Shown: one piece after another, positions 16,655 through 25,798 of the stretch | Layout: each line of letters starts with the position of its first letter | Numbering within the stretch: position 1 is the stretch's first letter | NCBI GenBank assembly: GCA_965238045.1 | Contig: CBDEGU010000007.1 | Span: forward strand, 124,001-188,000 | From: CBDEGU01 sp965238045 | Lineage (GTDB): Bacteria > Acidobacteriota > Terriglobia > Bryobacterales > UBA6623 | DNA length: 64,000 bases | Reading direction: 5' to 3' | Position numbers and translations under genes: made by a program | Notes under the pieces: generated by a model | Seen by the model: only the letters and a program-made list of their open reading frames with translations | Databases searched by the model: none | Told to the model about the DNA's origin: nothing

Positions 16655-17251
16655 TCATGCTGGCTGGCCGAAGTGGATTGGGTAGGGTCCGCTAAGGACC
16701 TCGACCGTGGCCAGCCACCGTCCATGCTCACCGAGGCAGCGGGTGACCGATCCCACACATTGGAACTCGGCCCCCTGGAGCAGCACGATCGAGGGAATCG
16801 GAAGCGCCTCGCCTAGTTCCACTTCGATCTCACCGTGCCGCGAATTCTTCACCGAGACGGGAGTCGCCACAACGTGACTGCTGCCTTCCATCCACCGCAT
16901 ACGCGCTGTTGGCTGTTCCGAACCATTCTTGCCGCGGTCCTGATCCGGGATGAACGAAACGCGCCCGACAAACTTCTCTTCATTGGGAATACAGTCACGG
17001 AGAATGCCCGCGCGGTCGAAGCCATCCGATGAAACAAGCCAGATCGGCCTGTCCGCCGGAATCTCCATATCGAGATCGATACTGACTCCTCCCTCAAAGC
17101 GCTCCCGGAGGCTTGTCTTGTGACAGTGAGCTTCGCCGCTGTCACCGAGCCACGCGATCGTAGCCTTCGCGCTAAGAGCCGCGGGTTGCTCGGGCTCCTC
17201 GGCTGACTTATGGAATCCCTTCCGCCACAGACTCGAAAATGACATCTTCAT
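16655..17251 (-). CDS. protein with two PilZ-like beta-barrel domains
   Basis: 198 residues with two similar halves. Each reads like the small PilZ barrel common in Acidobacteriota: residues about 29-105 (ATIAWLGDSGE…GGVSIDLDMEIPADRPIWL…FVGRVSFI) and about 118-190 (ARMRWMEGSSH…GEIEVELGEALPIPSIVLLQG…GSVTRC). PilZ domains usually bind cyclic di-GMP through RxxxR and D/NxSxxG. Those motifs are degenerate here (RERF…GG in the first half), so ligand binding is doubtful. Probably cytoplasmic. The family call rests on pattern only. Confidence 0.6.
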   Translation of the reverse strand: MKMSFSSLWRKGFHKSAEEPEQPAALSAKATIAWLGDSGEAHCHKTSLRERFEGGVSIDLDMEIPADRPIWLVSSDGFDRAGILRDCIPNEEKFVGRVSFIPDQDRGKNGSEQPTARMRWMEGSSHVVATPVSVKNSRHGEIEVELGEALPIPSIVLLQGAEFQCVGSVTRCLGEHGRWLATVEVLSGPYPIHFGQPA

Positions 17252-17511
17252 GCGTTCACCCTGCTGCCACGGTTCTCCGCCGCCCGGTTCTACATGTTTC
17301 GGTTCTTGCCCGCCACCGGCCCGGAGAGGTCCTCATGCTCGTCGTACATTCCAATATATAACGATCCGGCCCTCCTGGGGTTCGATTTCATGCGCTATTC
17401 CAATTTCTCTATCTAGCCGCCCTTCGACAAAAGGCCAACACATAGCGAGTATACACACGTACGCACCGCACCGCTAGATCCGCGGTTGCGCTTCTTCGAT
17501 TGAGAAAACGT

Positions 17512-17868
17512 TCACTCGGAAGGGGTTTGTTCCGGCTCGCCCTCGTCAGCAGCCCGCAGTTCCTGATCCATCCAATCGAGGTAGCTCGTCGAACCGTCGA
17601 TGATGGGAACCACGATCATCTCGGGAAGCTCGTAGCTGTGCATGCGATCGAGTGTCGCGTGGACCTCGCCGAGGAGATGGCGCGAAGTCTTGATCATCAT
17701 CATCAGTTCGGCGTCGTTTTCGATCTTGCCTTGCCAGCGATAGTAGGAGAGCAGTCCGGGGATGACATTGACGCAGGCCGCCAGCCGGTTGTCGATCAGA
17801 TCGCGGGCCAATGCTTCGGCCTCGGTCGCATTGCCGCAAGTTGTATAGACGATCACTTTGTCGGTCAC
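17512..17868 (-). CDS. cutA: CutA-family divalent-cation tolerance protein
   Basis: 118 residues from the GTG at 17868, chosen because AGGAG lies 8 bases upstream and the protein then starts directly with the family's first strand (TDKVIVYTTCGN). The upstream open frame is not conserved. The motif LAACVNVIPGLLSYYRWQGKIE, EMMMIKTS-like strand and HSYELPEMIVVPI are diagnostic of CutA1, a very stable trimer with a PII-like fold linked to copper tolerance. The last 15 residues are an acidic tail (ADEGEPEQTPSE) longer than usual. The protein is probably cytoplasmic and stands alone. Confidence 0.93.
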   Translation of the reverse strand: MTDKVIVYTTCGNATEAEALARDLIDNRLAACVNVIPGLLSYYRWQGKIENDAELMMMIKTSRHLLGEVHATLDRMHSYELPEMIVVPIIDGSTSYLDWMDQELRAADEGEPEQTPSE

Positions 17869-18067
17869 GGAGTGTCTCCTCAAGCCGCTGGCGCCGCCGC
17901 CGGGAAACGCTGTTCCCGAACTGGCAATCTTCTTAGGATAATCCCTGCCGCTGGCCCAGGCGGATCCGCGCCGCCTCCTGTCCGCTCTCCCCCGGCGGGG
18001 CGCCAAACCGGATGCCCGTCCTCTCGAGACGCGGATGTTTCTGCTACGTTTGGGCTAGCCCGCTCTT

Positions 18068-18117
18068 CTCACCACGTATCCCTACCTTGCCACATACAAG
18101 GTGATGAGAAATGCGGG
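18068..18117 (-). repeat. dispersed ~50-bp hairpin repeat, copy B
   Basis: Read on the minus strand this is nearly the same as 1394-1445 (CCCGCATTTCTCATCAC…TTGTATGTGGCAAGG…GTGGTGAGAA). Here the terminal arms are complementary over about 10 bp, giving a stronger stem than copy A. It sits just upstream of the metallophosphoesterase gene and the two copies are inverted relative to each other over 16.7 kb. Confidence 0.6.
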
Positions 18118-18153
18118 CAAGCGCAAGCCGTCCTATGGGCCGAGGCCCACTGC

Positions 18154-19041
18154 ATGCGGGTGATTCCCTGTTTCCTTCTGATGGCCGCGAGTTGCGCGGC
18201 CCCGGCCGCCGCCGAAGTCCTGCTGATCGGAGCCGGCGATATCGCCAAATGCGGATCAAAGCTCAAGAACGCCGAGGCCACGGCTCGTCTCTTGGACGAT
18301 CTGTTTTTGGCGCCCGGCGGCGGGCGGCGGGCAGGCGTCGTTTTCACACTGGGCGATAATGTGTATCCGCGCGGGCGGGCAACCGAGTTCGCGCGTTGCT
18401 ACGAGCCAACCTGGGGCCGTCACAAAGCTCGCACGCGCCCGGCGGTTGGAAATCATGAGTACCGCAGCCCAGGCGCCGCCCCCTACTTCGAGTACTTTGG
18501 CGACGCCGCCGGAGAAGCGGGCAAGGGATATTACAGCTACGACATCGGCCAGTGGCACGTCGTCGTGCTGAACACCGACTGCGCACACGCGGGCGGCTGC
18601 GGGCCCGGGTCGGCCCAGCACCGCTGGCTTCGCGACGACCTGGCCGCGCATCCCCGTCCATGCACCATCGCCTACGGGCACCATCCCCGGTTCAGCTCGG
18701 GGAAACATGGCGCCAAGAAATCGATGATCCCGGTCTTCGAAACCTTGTATGAGCATGGCGTGGAGCTGCTGCTCTCTGGCCACGACCACCACTACGAACG
18801 CTTCGCCCCTCAAGATCCCGGCGGCCGCCTGGACCCGCAACGCGGCGTACGCCAATTCATCGTCGGCACCGGCGGGCGAGAACACCGCCGCCTGCGCAAA
18901 CGACGGCCATATTCCGAGGCGGCCGATGACACATCCTTCGGAGTGCTGAAACTCACCTTGGGCTCCAGCAGCTACGAGTGGGAATTTGTTCCGATCGCGG
19001 GCGAGAGTTTTCGGGATTCCGGCCGCGGCGTCTGTCATTAG
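18154..19041 (+). CDS. exported calcineurin-like metallophosphoesterase (purple acid phosphatase type)
   Basis: 295 residues from the ATG at 18154, which gives a standard signal peptide (MRVIPCFLLMAASCAAPAAA). The five metal-binding blocks of the calcineurin-like fold are present in order: GAGDIAKCG, GDNVYPRG, GNHEYRSPG, YGHHPRFSSG and SGHDHHYERF. The YERF ending and the overall length are like bacterial tartrate-resistant/purple acid phosphatases. It probably hydrolyses phosphate esters in the periplasm. An inverted dispersed repeat lies in its upstream region. Confidence 0.9.
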   Translation: MRVIPCFLLMAASCAAPAAAEVLLIGAGDIAKCGSKLKNAEATARLLDDLFLAPGGGRRAGVVFTLGDNVYPRGRATEFARCYEPTWGRHKARTRPAVGNHEYRSPGAAPYFEYFGDAAGEAGKGYYSYDIGQWHVVVLNTDCAHAGGCGPGSAQHRWLRDDLAAHPRPCTIAYGHHPRFSSGKHGAKKSMIPVFETLYEHGVELLLSGHDHHYERFAPQDPGGRLDPQRGVRQFIVGTGGREHRRLRKRRPYSEAADDTSFGVLKLTLGSSSYEWEFVPIAGESFRDSGRGVCH

Positions 19042-19214
19042 TTTGTGGCAAGCTGCCCGCCGCGCTGCCCCGTGGGACATCCAAGAGCTGGGTCCCCGCG
19101 TCCCGCGCCGAGGGTCTTCGCCGCGCTGAGTTTGCTATCGTGCGAGATGAGATGGGGATGTTCCCAGAGCCGGGACGCCCGTGGCCGGGGCGCCCGCAGC
19201 CGGGATACCTGCCG

Positions 19215-19220
19215 TAGGAG
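19215..19220 (+). promoter_or_regulatory. Shine-Dalgarno of citrate synthase
   Basis: TAGGAG ends 7 bases before the TTG at 19228. A nearby ATG (19221) is in another frame and gives only a short peptide. The site therefore fixes TTG as the citrate synthase start. Confidence 0.7.
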
Positions 19221-19227
19221 ATGAATC

Positions 19228-20541
19228 TTGGACGAACCAACGCTGAAAATTACCGATTCCCGGACATCTACCGAGTATTCCGTTCCGATCGAAAATAGCA
19301 CGATTCGCGCCATGGGTCTGCGCCAAATCAAGGAAAATCCCGAAGAATTCGGGATGATGACCTACGATCCCGGCTACACGAATACGGCATCCTGCACGAG
19401 CAGAATTACCTTTATTGATGGGGAAAAGGGCATTCTTCGCTACCGCGGCTATCCCATCGAGCAACTGGCCGAACATTGCACCTACACCGAGGTGGCCTAC
19501 CTTCTGCTGTATGACGAATTGCCCACCGCCTCGGAGCTGAAAGACTGGAACGAAGAGATCAACCATCACACGATGGTGCATGAGAATATCAAAAAGTTCG
19601 TCGACGGATTTCTCTATGACGCCCACCCCATGGGGATACTGGTGAGTTCGGTCGCCGCCTTGTCGACATTCTATCCCGACGCGAAAAATATTCACAGCGG
19701 CTCGAATCGCCGGGCGCAGCAACTGCGGCTGATCGGCAAGATGCCGACGCTCGCCGCCTACGCCTACCGCCACAGCCTGGGATTGCCCTACGCCTATCCG
19801 GACAACGATCTCAGCTACACCGAAAACTTCATGAACATGCTTTGGAAGAGAACGGAGTTGAGGTACAAGTCCAGCCCCGTACTCGCCAAGGCCCTCGATG
19901 TGCTCTTCATCCTGCACGCCGATCATGAGCAGAACTGCAGCACGAGCACCATGCGCACCGTGGCCAGCTCCAATGCCGATCCCTATGTGGCGACATCGGC
20001 GGCGGCCGGAGCGCTCTACGGGCCGCTGCACGGCGGCGCCAACGAAGCCGTGCTTCAGATGCTCGACGAGATCGGTTCGATGTCGAAGATCCCTGCCTTC
20101 ATCAAGCGAGTGAAGGCGGGCGAAGTCCGGCTGATGGGCTTCGGCCATCGCGTCTACAAGAACTACGATCCGCGCGCCCGCATCATCAAGAAAATCGCCG
20201 ATGAAGTTTTCGAGGTCACCGGCAAGAGCGCCAAGATCGATTTGGCCATTGAGCTCGAGCGCATCGCTCTCGAAGACGACTACTTCGTCAAACGCAAGCT
20301 CTATCCCAACGTCGATTTCTATTCCGGCATCATTTACGAAGCCATGGGCTTCCAGCCGGAAATGTTCACCGTGCTGTTCGCGATCCCCAGAACCTCGGGC
20401 TGGCTCGCTCATTGGGAAGAGTCTCTGAACGATCCAGAACGGCGCATCTCGCGGCCCCGGCAAATTTACTTGGGACCCGACGAGCGTCCGCTCGTGCCCA
20501 TCGAAGAGCGGCTCAGCGCCGCCCGCAAGGCCCACTCCTAG
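19228..20541 (+). CDS. gltA: citrate synthase
   Basis: A 437-residue type II-like citrate synthase that condenses oxaloacetate and acetyl-CoA as the entry step of the TCA cycle in the cytoplasm. The catalytic triad is complete: His268 in YGPLHGGANE, His307 in GFGHRVYKNYDPRA and Asp363 in YPNVDFYSG. HADHEQN (230-236) binds oxaloacetate. The N-terminal small domain (DPGYTNTASCTSRITFIDG) is typical of the hexameric bacterial type. The start is a TTG with a good TAGGAG site, an unusual start codon for such a central gene. It has no co-directional operon partner. Confidence 0.96.
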   Translation: MDEPTLKITDSRTSTEYSVPIENSTIRAMGLRQIKENPEEFGMMTYDPGYTNTASCTSRITFIDGEKGILRYRGYPIEQLAEHCTYTEVAYLLLYDELPTASELKDWNEEINHHTMVHENIKKFVDGFLYDAHPMGILVSSVAALSTFYPDAKNIHSGSNRRAQQLRLIGKMPTLAAYAYRHSLGLPYAYPDNDLSYTENFMNMLWKRTELRYKSSPVLAKALDVLFILHADHEQNCSTSTMRTVASSNADPYVATSAAAGALYGPLHGGANEAVLQMLDEIGSMSKIPAFIKRVKAGEVRLMGFGHRVYKNYDPRARIIKKIADEVFEVTGKSAKIDLAIELERIALEDDYFVKRKLYPNVDFYSGIIYEAMGFQPEMFTVLFAIPRTSGWLAHWEESLNDPERRISRPRQIYLGPDERPLVPIEERLSAARKAHS

Positions 20542-20683
20542 CGGGGTCTCGTCTCATCCGGCGAGGTGAACTTTCCACGGACATCCTGCAAGACTGAGCG
20601 TGCCAAGCCTGTAAATTTCGGCCGCGCGGTTTGGCGCCCGCCGGCCGCTAGCCAACAATCTCGCCGATGTCGATCAGATGCAG

Positions 20684-21910
20684 TTAGCGTCCGTTGCCCC
20701 CGTGCGGCGACCCGTGCGGCGACCCGTGCGCTGAATCGATGACGACCTTCTTTCCGTCCGGACTGTAGCGCGGGTGATTGTCGCAGCGCCACTCTCCGGC
20801 ATATTCCGGCGGGGAGTGGAAGTGTCCCAGCGGCACGCGCCGGCCCGTTGCCACCTCGTAGAGGTAGGGGTGCTGAAGGCGGTTTTCGTCCGGATAGGTG
20901 TCATTCAAAATCCAGCGCTTGCCCGGCAGATAGGTGCAATGACCGTTCTTGGGCATGACCTCCGGCGCGACGACGCTGACCTTCTCGCTCTGGTCGGTGT
21001 AGAGATAGAATTTGCTGCCATGCGAGGGATGATGCGCCCAGGCAAGCACGTGGGCCGGGTCCCGCCAGATGAAATGCGAGGTGCGCCCGTAGGGATCGAG
21101 GACATAGGGCCGGCCCCCATCGGGATCGGCCGTAAACATCCTGGTCCGAAATCCCCGCTGCCCTTTCTCGCCCCGCCAGCGGTGCAGGAAGATAAACCGC
21201 CCTCCGCCGGGCGACACCAGTAAGTGATTGAAATAATGTTTGACCCCGTGAAAATCCGCGTGCGGGTTCGCTATCGCGGCCGCCTCGGCGATGGTGAAAA
21301 TCAGATCCCTCTTCCCCGTCACCAAATTGACCCGCCAGACGCCGGAATTCTCCGGCGCGAGGACATTGCTGTTGGGGTCGGCGATGCCAGAATAGCCGTA
21401 TCCAGGACGCGTGTCGTTAATGCGCCGGAAGTCGGCCGAGACCGCCCATTGGCCGTCCGGCGCGAGGGCGTAGATCGCCGAGGGCAGCGTCCGCTTCTTG
21501 CCTGTCTTGACATTGAGAATGTGCGAGACGAACTGCCCGTCCTGGCGGTCGTTCCAAATGATTTCCGCCGCCGAACCGGGCAGCCATTGCAGCATGCAAC
21601 CCTGCTGCCATCCCCAGGCGCGGCTTTCTCCCAGATCGATCCAGCGGTCATTGTCGGCGAGATCGACCATGCCGACGCGGATCACGTCATCGGGCCGCGG
21701 CGAGCGATGCTCGAAATCCACTTCCATGCCGAGTACGTACCGGTTAGACGGGTCGAACTCCAGCTTGTCGTAGTAGCCGAACCAGTGAAATTTCGGGCCG
21801 CGGGTGATGGCGCGCACCGGCGGCAGCTTGGGTTCCTGAGCCGGCCCCGCGAGCGCGCCGGCGGACCGCAGCAGCGTCCGTCTGGAAGGGTGTTCTCGCT
21901 TCACGGTCAT
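20684..21910 (-). CDS. Tat-exported beta-propeller protein (TolB/WD40-like)
   Basis: 408 residues from the ATG at 21910, preceded by a GAGGAAAG stretch. The start MTVKREHPSRRTLLRSAGAL resembles a twin-arginine signal. The body consists of repeated four-stranded blades with motifs such as DPSNRYVLGME, YALAPDGQWAVSADF, LVSPGGGRFIFLHRW and RYSPDGKKVVID, as in TolB/oligogalacturonide-lyase-like propellers. The C-terminus carries a short Gly-Ser-Pro-His repeat (AHGSPHGSPHGGNGR). Catalysis cannot be assigned. The open frame continues upstream but overlaps the divergent glycosyltransferase gene, so the later start was chosen. Confidence 0.72.
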   Translation of the reverse strand: MTVKREHPSRRTLLRSAGALAGPAQEPKLPPVRAITRGPKFHWFGYYDKLEFDPSNRYVLGMEVDFEHRSPRPDDVIRVGMVDLADNDRWIDLGESRAWGWQQGCMLQWLPGSAAEIIWNDRQDGQFVSHILNVKTGKKRTLPSAIYALAPDGQWAVSADFRRINDTRPGYGYSGIADPNSNVLAPENSGVWRVNLVTGKRDLIFTIAEAAAIANPHADFHGVKHYFNHLLVSPGGGRFIFLHRWRGEKGQRGFRTRMFTADPDGGRPYVLDPYGRTSHFIWRDPAHVLAWAHHPSHGSKFYLYTDQSEKVSVVAPEVMPKNGHCTYLPGKRWILNDTYPDENRLQHPYLYEVATGRRVPLGHFHSPPEYAGEWRCDNHPRYSPDGKKVVIDSAHGSPHGSPHGGNGR

Positions 21911-22052
21911 CACAGAGTCGCTTTCCTCTTGCTGTATTGTACGTCTGCCTTGCAAGTCGCTGGCGGGCGGTTCGCTATATGCTAGGAGATTGAGTTTCGG
22001 CGGCAAGGCTGTCAGCAGCCCGCGGTTCGCCCGAAATTTCTGGAGACGCAGC

Positions 22053-22835
22053 GTGAGACCCGCAACCAGCGCCAGTGTTTCGGTCATTGTTCCCGTATGG
22101 AACGAGGCCGGCCGTTTGGCTGGCTGGCTCGATGATTTGAGCCGCGAACCTGGCGTGCGCGAAATCATCGTCGCCGACGGGGGCAGCCGCGACGGCTCGG
22201 CCGAACTCGCCGCGCGCGTTCCCGGCGTGCGCGTGGTCGAGAGCCGGCGCGGGCGGGGCAGCCAGATGAACGCGGGGGCCCGGGTTGCCAGTGGCCGCGT
22301 GCTGCTGTTTCTGCACTGCGATACGCGCCTGCCCGGCGGCGCGATCGCGGAACTCTCCGCGCTCCTAGACTCGGCGCCCGCCGATTTCGGCGCCTTTCGT
22401 GTTCGCTTCGAGCCTTCGGTGATGCTTCCCAATTCCCTTGCTTGGCTGACGCGATTCGCCCAACCCTGGTGTTGTTTCGGCGATCAGGGCATTTTTGCGG
22501 TCCGCGAGTTCTTCGAGCGCACGGGCGGTTTCGAAGACATGCCGCTGCTGGAAGATGTTCGCTGGGCGCGGCGGGCGTTTCGTCTCGGGCGTATGGTTCG
22601 CTCCCGGCGAACGGCGATCACCTCGGCGCGGCGTTTTATGGAAATGGGTGTGGCCCGGCAGCTCTGGCGCGACCTGTGCATTCTCGTCCGTGAAAGAATG
22701 GGGCACGATCCCCGCCAGCTCGAAAGGTTATACCAGTCCGGGTACACGCGAAGCCCCCTCACCAGATCCGATGACGAGGCGGCCAGTCGCCGCATCAAGC
22801 TGGACCGGCCGTCGGCTGCGGACCGGCTAGTGTAG
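22053..22835 (+). CDS. family 2 glycosyltransferase, TIGR04283 type
   Basis: 260 residues from the GTG at 22053; GGAGA lies 7 bases upstream. The GT-A fold begins with VSVIVPVWNEAGRL and has the nucleotide-binding ADGGSRDGS, the metal-binding HCDTRLP (DxD-like) and the acceptor-side signature CFGDQGIFAVREFFERTGGF and PLLEDVRWARR. These blocks match the subgroup often linked with radical-SAM/selenodomain proteins, though none is nearby. Probably cytoplasmic or membrane-associated. The adenosine deaminase gene begins 18 bases downstream, suggesting one transcript, although the functions do not obviously connect. Confidence 0.85.
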   Translation: MRPATSASVSVIVPVWNEAGRLAGWLDDLSREPGVREIIVADGGSRDGSAELAARVPGVRVVESRRGRGSQMNAGARVASGRVLLFLHCDTRLPGGAIAELSALLDSAPADFGAFRVRFEPSVMLPNSLAWLTRFAQPWCCFGDQGIFAVREFFERTGGFEDMPLLEDVRWARRAFRLGRMVRSRRTAITSARRFMEMGVARQLWRDLCILVRERMGHDPRQLERLYQSGYTRSPLTRSDDEAASRRIKLDRPSAADRLV

Positions 22836-22853
22836 TGGCTCGGGACACCGATA

Positions 22854-23948
22854 TTGAGCACCTCGCCTTTTCTTGAGATTCTGCCCGCCGCGCCGAAGGC
22901 GGAACTGCATCTGCATCTGCGCGGCGCCATGCCGCCCAGCTTCTTCGCCGAACTGGTGGAGCGCCGTCCGCCCGAACAGGCGCTGGCCGATGCGCCCGCC
23001 CGCCACCGCGAGTTATTTGAAAACAACCGCCATCTGCGGCCCCTGCTGACCGCTTCGTCCGGCGGCAAGACCGCTACCCAAGCCGGCGTTGCGTCGCTCT
23101 ACGACTTTCAGACCTTCGAGCAGTTCCTGGCGTCGTACTTGTTTACCAGCTATTTCTTCCGGACCCAGGACGATTTTCGCCGTTTGATTCAGGCCGTGCG
23201 AGCCGAACTGGCCCGCCAAAACATTGTCTACGCCGAGATTACCGTCTCGCTGATGGAATACATGCGGCGAGGCACGAGCTTGCGGGAACTCGTCGAGGCC
23301 ATGGAGGAAGAGGCCGCTGGCGGGGAGCCGCGCACGCGCTGGATCGTGGACCTGGTGCGAGACTTCCCGGCCGATGACACGCTCGCCATGCTCAGGGAAA
23401 TTGTCGCCATGTCCCCGTCGAGCATTTGCGGCATCACGCTCGGCGGCTCGGAACATCGCTTCCCGCCCGGACTCTTCACCCGGCACTACCGTCTCGCCCG
23501 CGACCATGGCTTGCGGCTCACCGTACACGCCGGGGAAGCCCGCGGGCCCGAGAGCATCTGGGAGGCGATCCGGGAGCTTGAGGTCGATCGCATTGGGCAC
23601 GGCGTACGGGCGATCGAAGATCCCCGGCTGGTCGAATATCTGGCCGGGTACGGCACGCCGCTCGAGATTTGTCCCACCAGTAATCTGCGAACCGGGGTGT
23701 ACTCCTCCTATGAAGAGCACCCGGTCAAAGACCTGTACCTGGCCGGCGTGCCGGTTTCGATCCACACCGACGACCCGGCGTTCTTCGGGACGAGTCTGGC
23801 GGACGAGTTCGCTCACCTTGCCGCGCTCGGGATGGGGGACGCCGATCTGCGGGAGATCCTCGAGAACGGTTTTCGGCACGCGTTCCTCTCACCGGGCGAG
23901 GCGGACTCCTATCTTGCACGGTTGAGGAAGTTCTTGTCGGCGAGCTAG
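22854..23948 (+). CDS. add: adenosine deaminase-family enzyme
   Basis: A 364-residue amidohydrolase-superfamily purine deaminase. Zinc ligands and catalytic residues are visible: AELHLHLRGA (His19 and His21), TVHAGEARGPESIWEAI (His and catalytic Glu), RIGHGVRAIED (His) and SIHTDDPAFFGTSL (Asp pair). The most likely reaction is adenosine to inosine; adenine deaminase or aminofutalosine deaminase are alternatives within the family that cannot be excluded by eye. The start is a TTG with only a weak GGGA upstream, so it is uncertain by a few codons. It follows a glycosyltransferase at 18 bases. Confidence 0.88.
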   Translation: MSTSPFLEILPAAPKAELHLHLRGAMPPSFFAELVERRPPEQALADAPARHRELFENNRHLRPLLTASSGGKTATQAGVASLYDFQTFEQFLASYLFTSYFFRTQDDFRRLIQAVRAELARQNIVYAEITVSLMEYMRRGTSLRELVEAMEEEAAGGEPRTRWIVDLVRDFPADDTLAMLREIVAMSPSSICGITLGGSEHRFPPGLFTRHYRLARDHGLRLTVHAGEARGPESIWEAIRELEVDRIGHGVRAIEDPRLVEYLAGYGTPLEICPTSNLRTGVYSSYEEHPVKDLYLAGVPVSIHTDDPAFFGTSLADEFAHLAALGMGDADLREILENGFRHAFLSPGEADSYLARLRKFLSAS

Positions 23949-24015
23949 CCCGCTCTTCACGCCGCAAGGCGCGCAAGAGGGTGCCAGCCCCCGACGGCGG
24001 AGCCCCGGCCATCTC

Positions 24016-25575
24016 TCACGGGCTGCCGCCCACGATGGGAACGTGGATCACCGTTACGCCCTTGCTATCCAGACCTCTCATCAACTCAGCGTGAATCTCT
24101 TCCTCACTCGTCGCGCGCACTCCGCGCGCTCCCAGCGATTGGGCTAGCCGCACGAAGTCGATCGGGCCGAGAGAACTCGTGATCGCTTCGCCGAATTGGC
24201 GGATGTGCCCGGCTTGCGTAATGCCCCAGGCCTCGTCGTCGGCCACGATGGCGACGAAAGACAACCCTTGCCGCGCGGCGCATTCGATTTCGGCCACCGT
24301 GAACGTAAACGCCCCGTCGCCGGAAAGCAGTACGACCGGCCGGTCGGGATAGGTCAGCCGCGCGGCCATCGCGCCGCCGAGGCCCCAGCCGACAACCCCG
24401 CTGCGTCCGCAAGTAAGCCAATGCCCCGGATAACGGTCGGTCAGAAGTTGATGCGCCCACTGTCCGATGCTGCCGCCGTCGAGCAGCAAGACCATACCGT
24501 CTGTCAGCGCTTTTCCGATCGCGCGTATTACGTGCATGGAGTGCAATGCCGTGCCGGCTTGCTTGCGGGCCTTGGCCTCAATGCCATCTCGGAACTCGCT
24601 TCGCCGTCGCCGGACCTCGGCCAGCCAGTCCGTGTGCCGCTTGCCGTCCGCTTTCTTGTAGACCCAGAGCATCTCGGTCCAGCCCTGGTCAAGCCGGGCG
24701 ATTTCGGCGTCGCCGGCCAGCGCTTTTGGCTGCAAGTATCCGACCCTGTAGTCCGCCTGAGCGCCGGCCAAGATGACGAGATCGGCATCGGCGAGCAGCC
24801 GCGGACCACCCGCGGCGGCGCCGATCACTCCGAGGAAACTCTCCATCGGACGGTCGATCGAGCCCCGGTCCCAGATCGGTGTCACGACAGGTATCGAGAA
24901 GGCCTCCGAGAAATCGGCCAGCGCCTTGCCCTCGCCGTTGTAGTAGACACCGCTGCCGGCGATGATCAGAGGCCGCCGCGCCGCGGCGATCCGGACGGCG
25001 ATTTCGCCGGCGTCGGCATAGCGAGGTGGGCTCGCGTCCCCGGGCCGGCCAGCGCGGGGAACCATCGCTGGCTCTTCCACTTCGCGCTGCTGCATGTCGG
25101 CGGGAAACGTTATATGAACCGGACCGGGCCGCGGCGCCTGCGCGATGTGAAGCGCCTCGTCGAGAATCTGAAGCGTCCGCTCCGGAGAGTCGATCGTGCG
25201 CGAATACTTTGTCACCGGAGCCGCCAGGCCGGCCTGATCGAGGTCCTGAAAGTGCCCCATGCCGCTGGTGGCCAGAGCGTCCGCTCCGGTGATCAGCAGC
25301 ATGGGCGCTCCGTCAAAGAACGCGTCGACCACTCCCGTCATCGCGTTGGCGTGCGCCACGCCGCTCGACACCGCCACGACGCCCGCTCGGCCGGTCAGCC
25401 GGCCATGAACCTCGGCCATATAGGCCGCGGTCTGCTCGTTGCGGACGTCCACCAGCCGCAGACCCTGCTTGCGGCAAGCATGGTCGAACGGGTCGAGCCC
25501 GTGACCGCAGAGCGTCGCGATCCACTCGACACCCCGCTGCCGCAGATCTTGGACGAACCATTCTACCGCTGTCAC
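24016..25575 (-). CDS. thiamine-diphosphate enzyme of the acetolactate synthase/benzoylformate decarboxylase group
   Basis: 519 residues from the GTG at 25575, preceded by GGAGG at 8 bases; the longer frame lacks such support. All three ThDP domains are present: the PYR domain with catalytic Glu in VRNEQTAAYMAEVHGR, the central domain (RPLIIAGSGVYYNG), and the PP domain with LSGDGAFTFTVAEIEC. The usual metal-binding Asn after GDG-x24 is replaced by Asp (VADDEAWG). The substrate is not predictable. It could be a biosynthetic acetolactate synthase large subunit, but no ilvN is adjacent, so a 2-keto acid decarboxylase or an oxalyl-CoA-type enzyme is as likely. Confidence 0.85.
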   Translation of the reverse strand: MTAVEWFVQDLRQRGVEWIATLCGHGLDPFDHACRKQGLRLVDVRNEQTAAYMAEVHGRLTGRAGVVAVSSGVAHANAMTGVVDAFFDGAPMLLITGADALATSGMGHFQDLDQAGLAAPVTKYSRTIDSPERTLQILDEALHIAQAPRPGPVHITFPADMQQREVEEPAMVPRAGRPGDASPPRYADAGEIAVRIAAARRPLIIAGSGVYYNGEGKALADFSEAFSIPVVTPIWDRGSIDRPMESFLGVIGAAAGGPRLLADADLVILAGAQADYRVGYLQPKALAGDAEIARLDQGWTEMLWVYKKADGKRHTDWLAEVRRRRSEFRDGIEAKARKQAGTALHSMHVIRAIGKALTDGMVLLLDGGSIGQWAHQLLTDRYPGHWLTCGRSGVVGWGLGGAMAARLTYPDRPVVLLSGDGAFTFTVAEIECAARQGLSFVAIVADDEAWGITQAGHIRQFGEAITSSLGPIDFVRLAQSLGARGVRATSEEEIHAELMRGLDSKGVTVIHVPIVGGSP

Positions 25576-25798
25576 TGCCCTTCCCTCCCCAGTCTTACGA
25601 TCGCCGACCAACACAGGTTAGCACCGATCTTGCGGCGCGCCCCCCCGAACCGCCGGCCCAGCAGACCCGCCGCTCTCCCGCCGGCTCGCGATTTCAAAAA
25701 CATCTTGTATCATGAAAGGACTCGTGCGCGCACTTTCTTTCCGGCTGAACTAGAGCAGTTCCTCCTCCCCTGATCCCTGTGAGACCACAGACTTTGCC

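Noticed and set aside
19135..20535. 466-codon frame antisense to citrate synthase
   Set aside because: Mirror of a highly conserved gene; no independent start signal or family.
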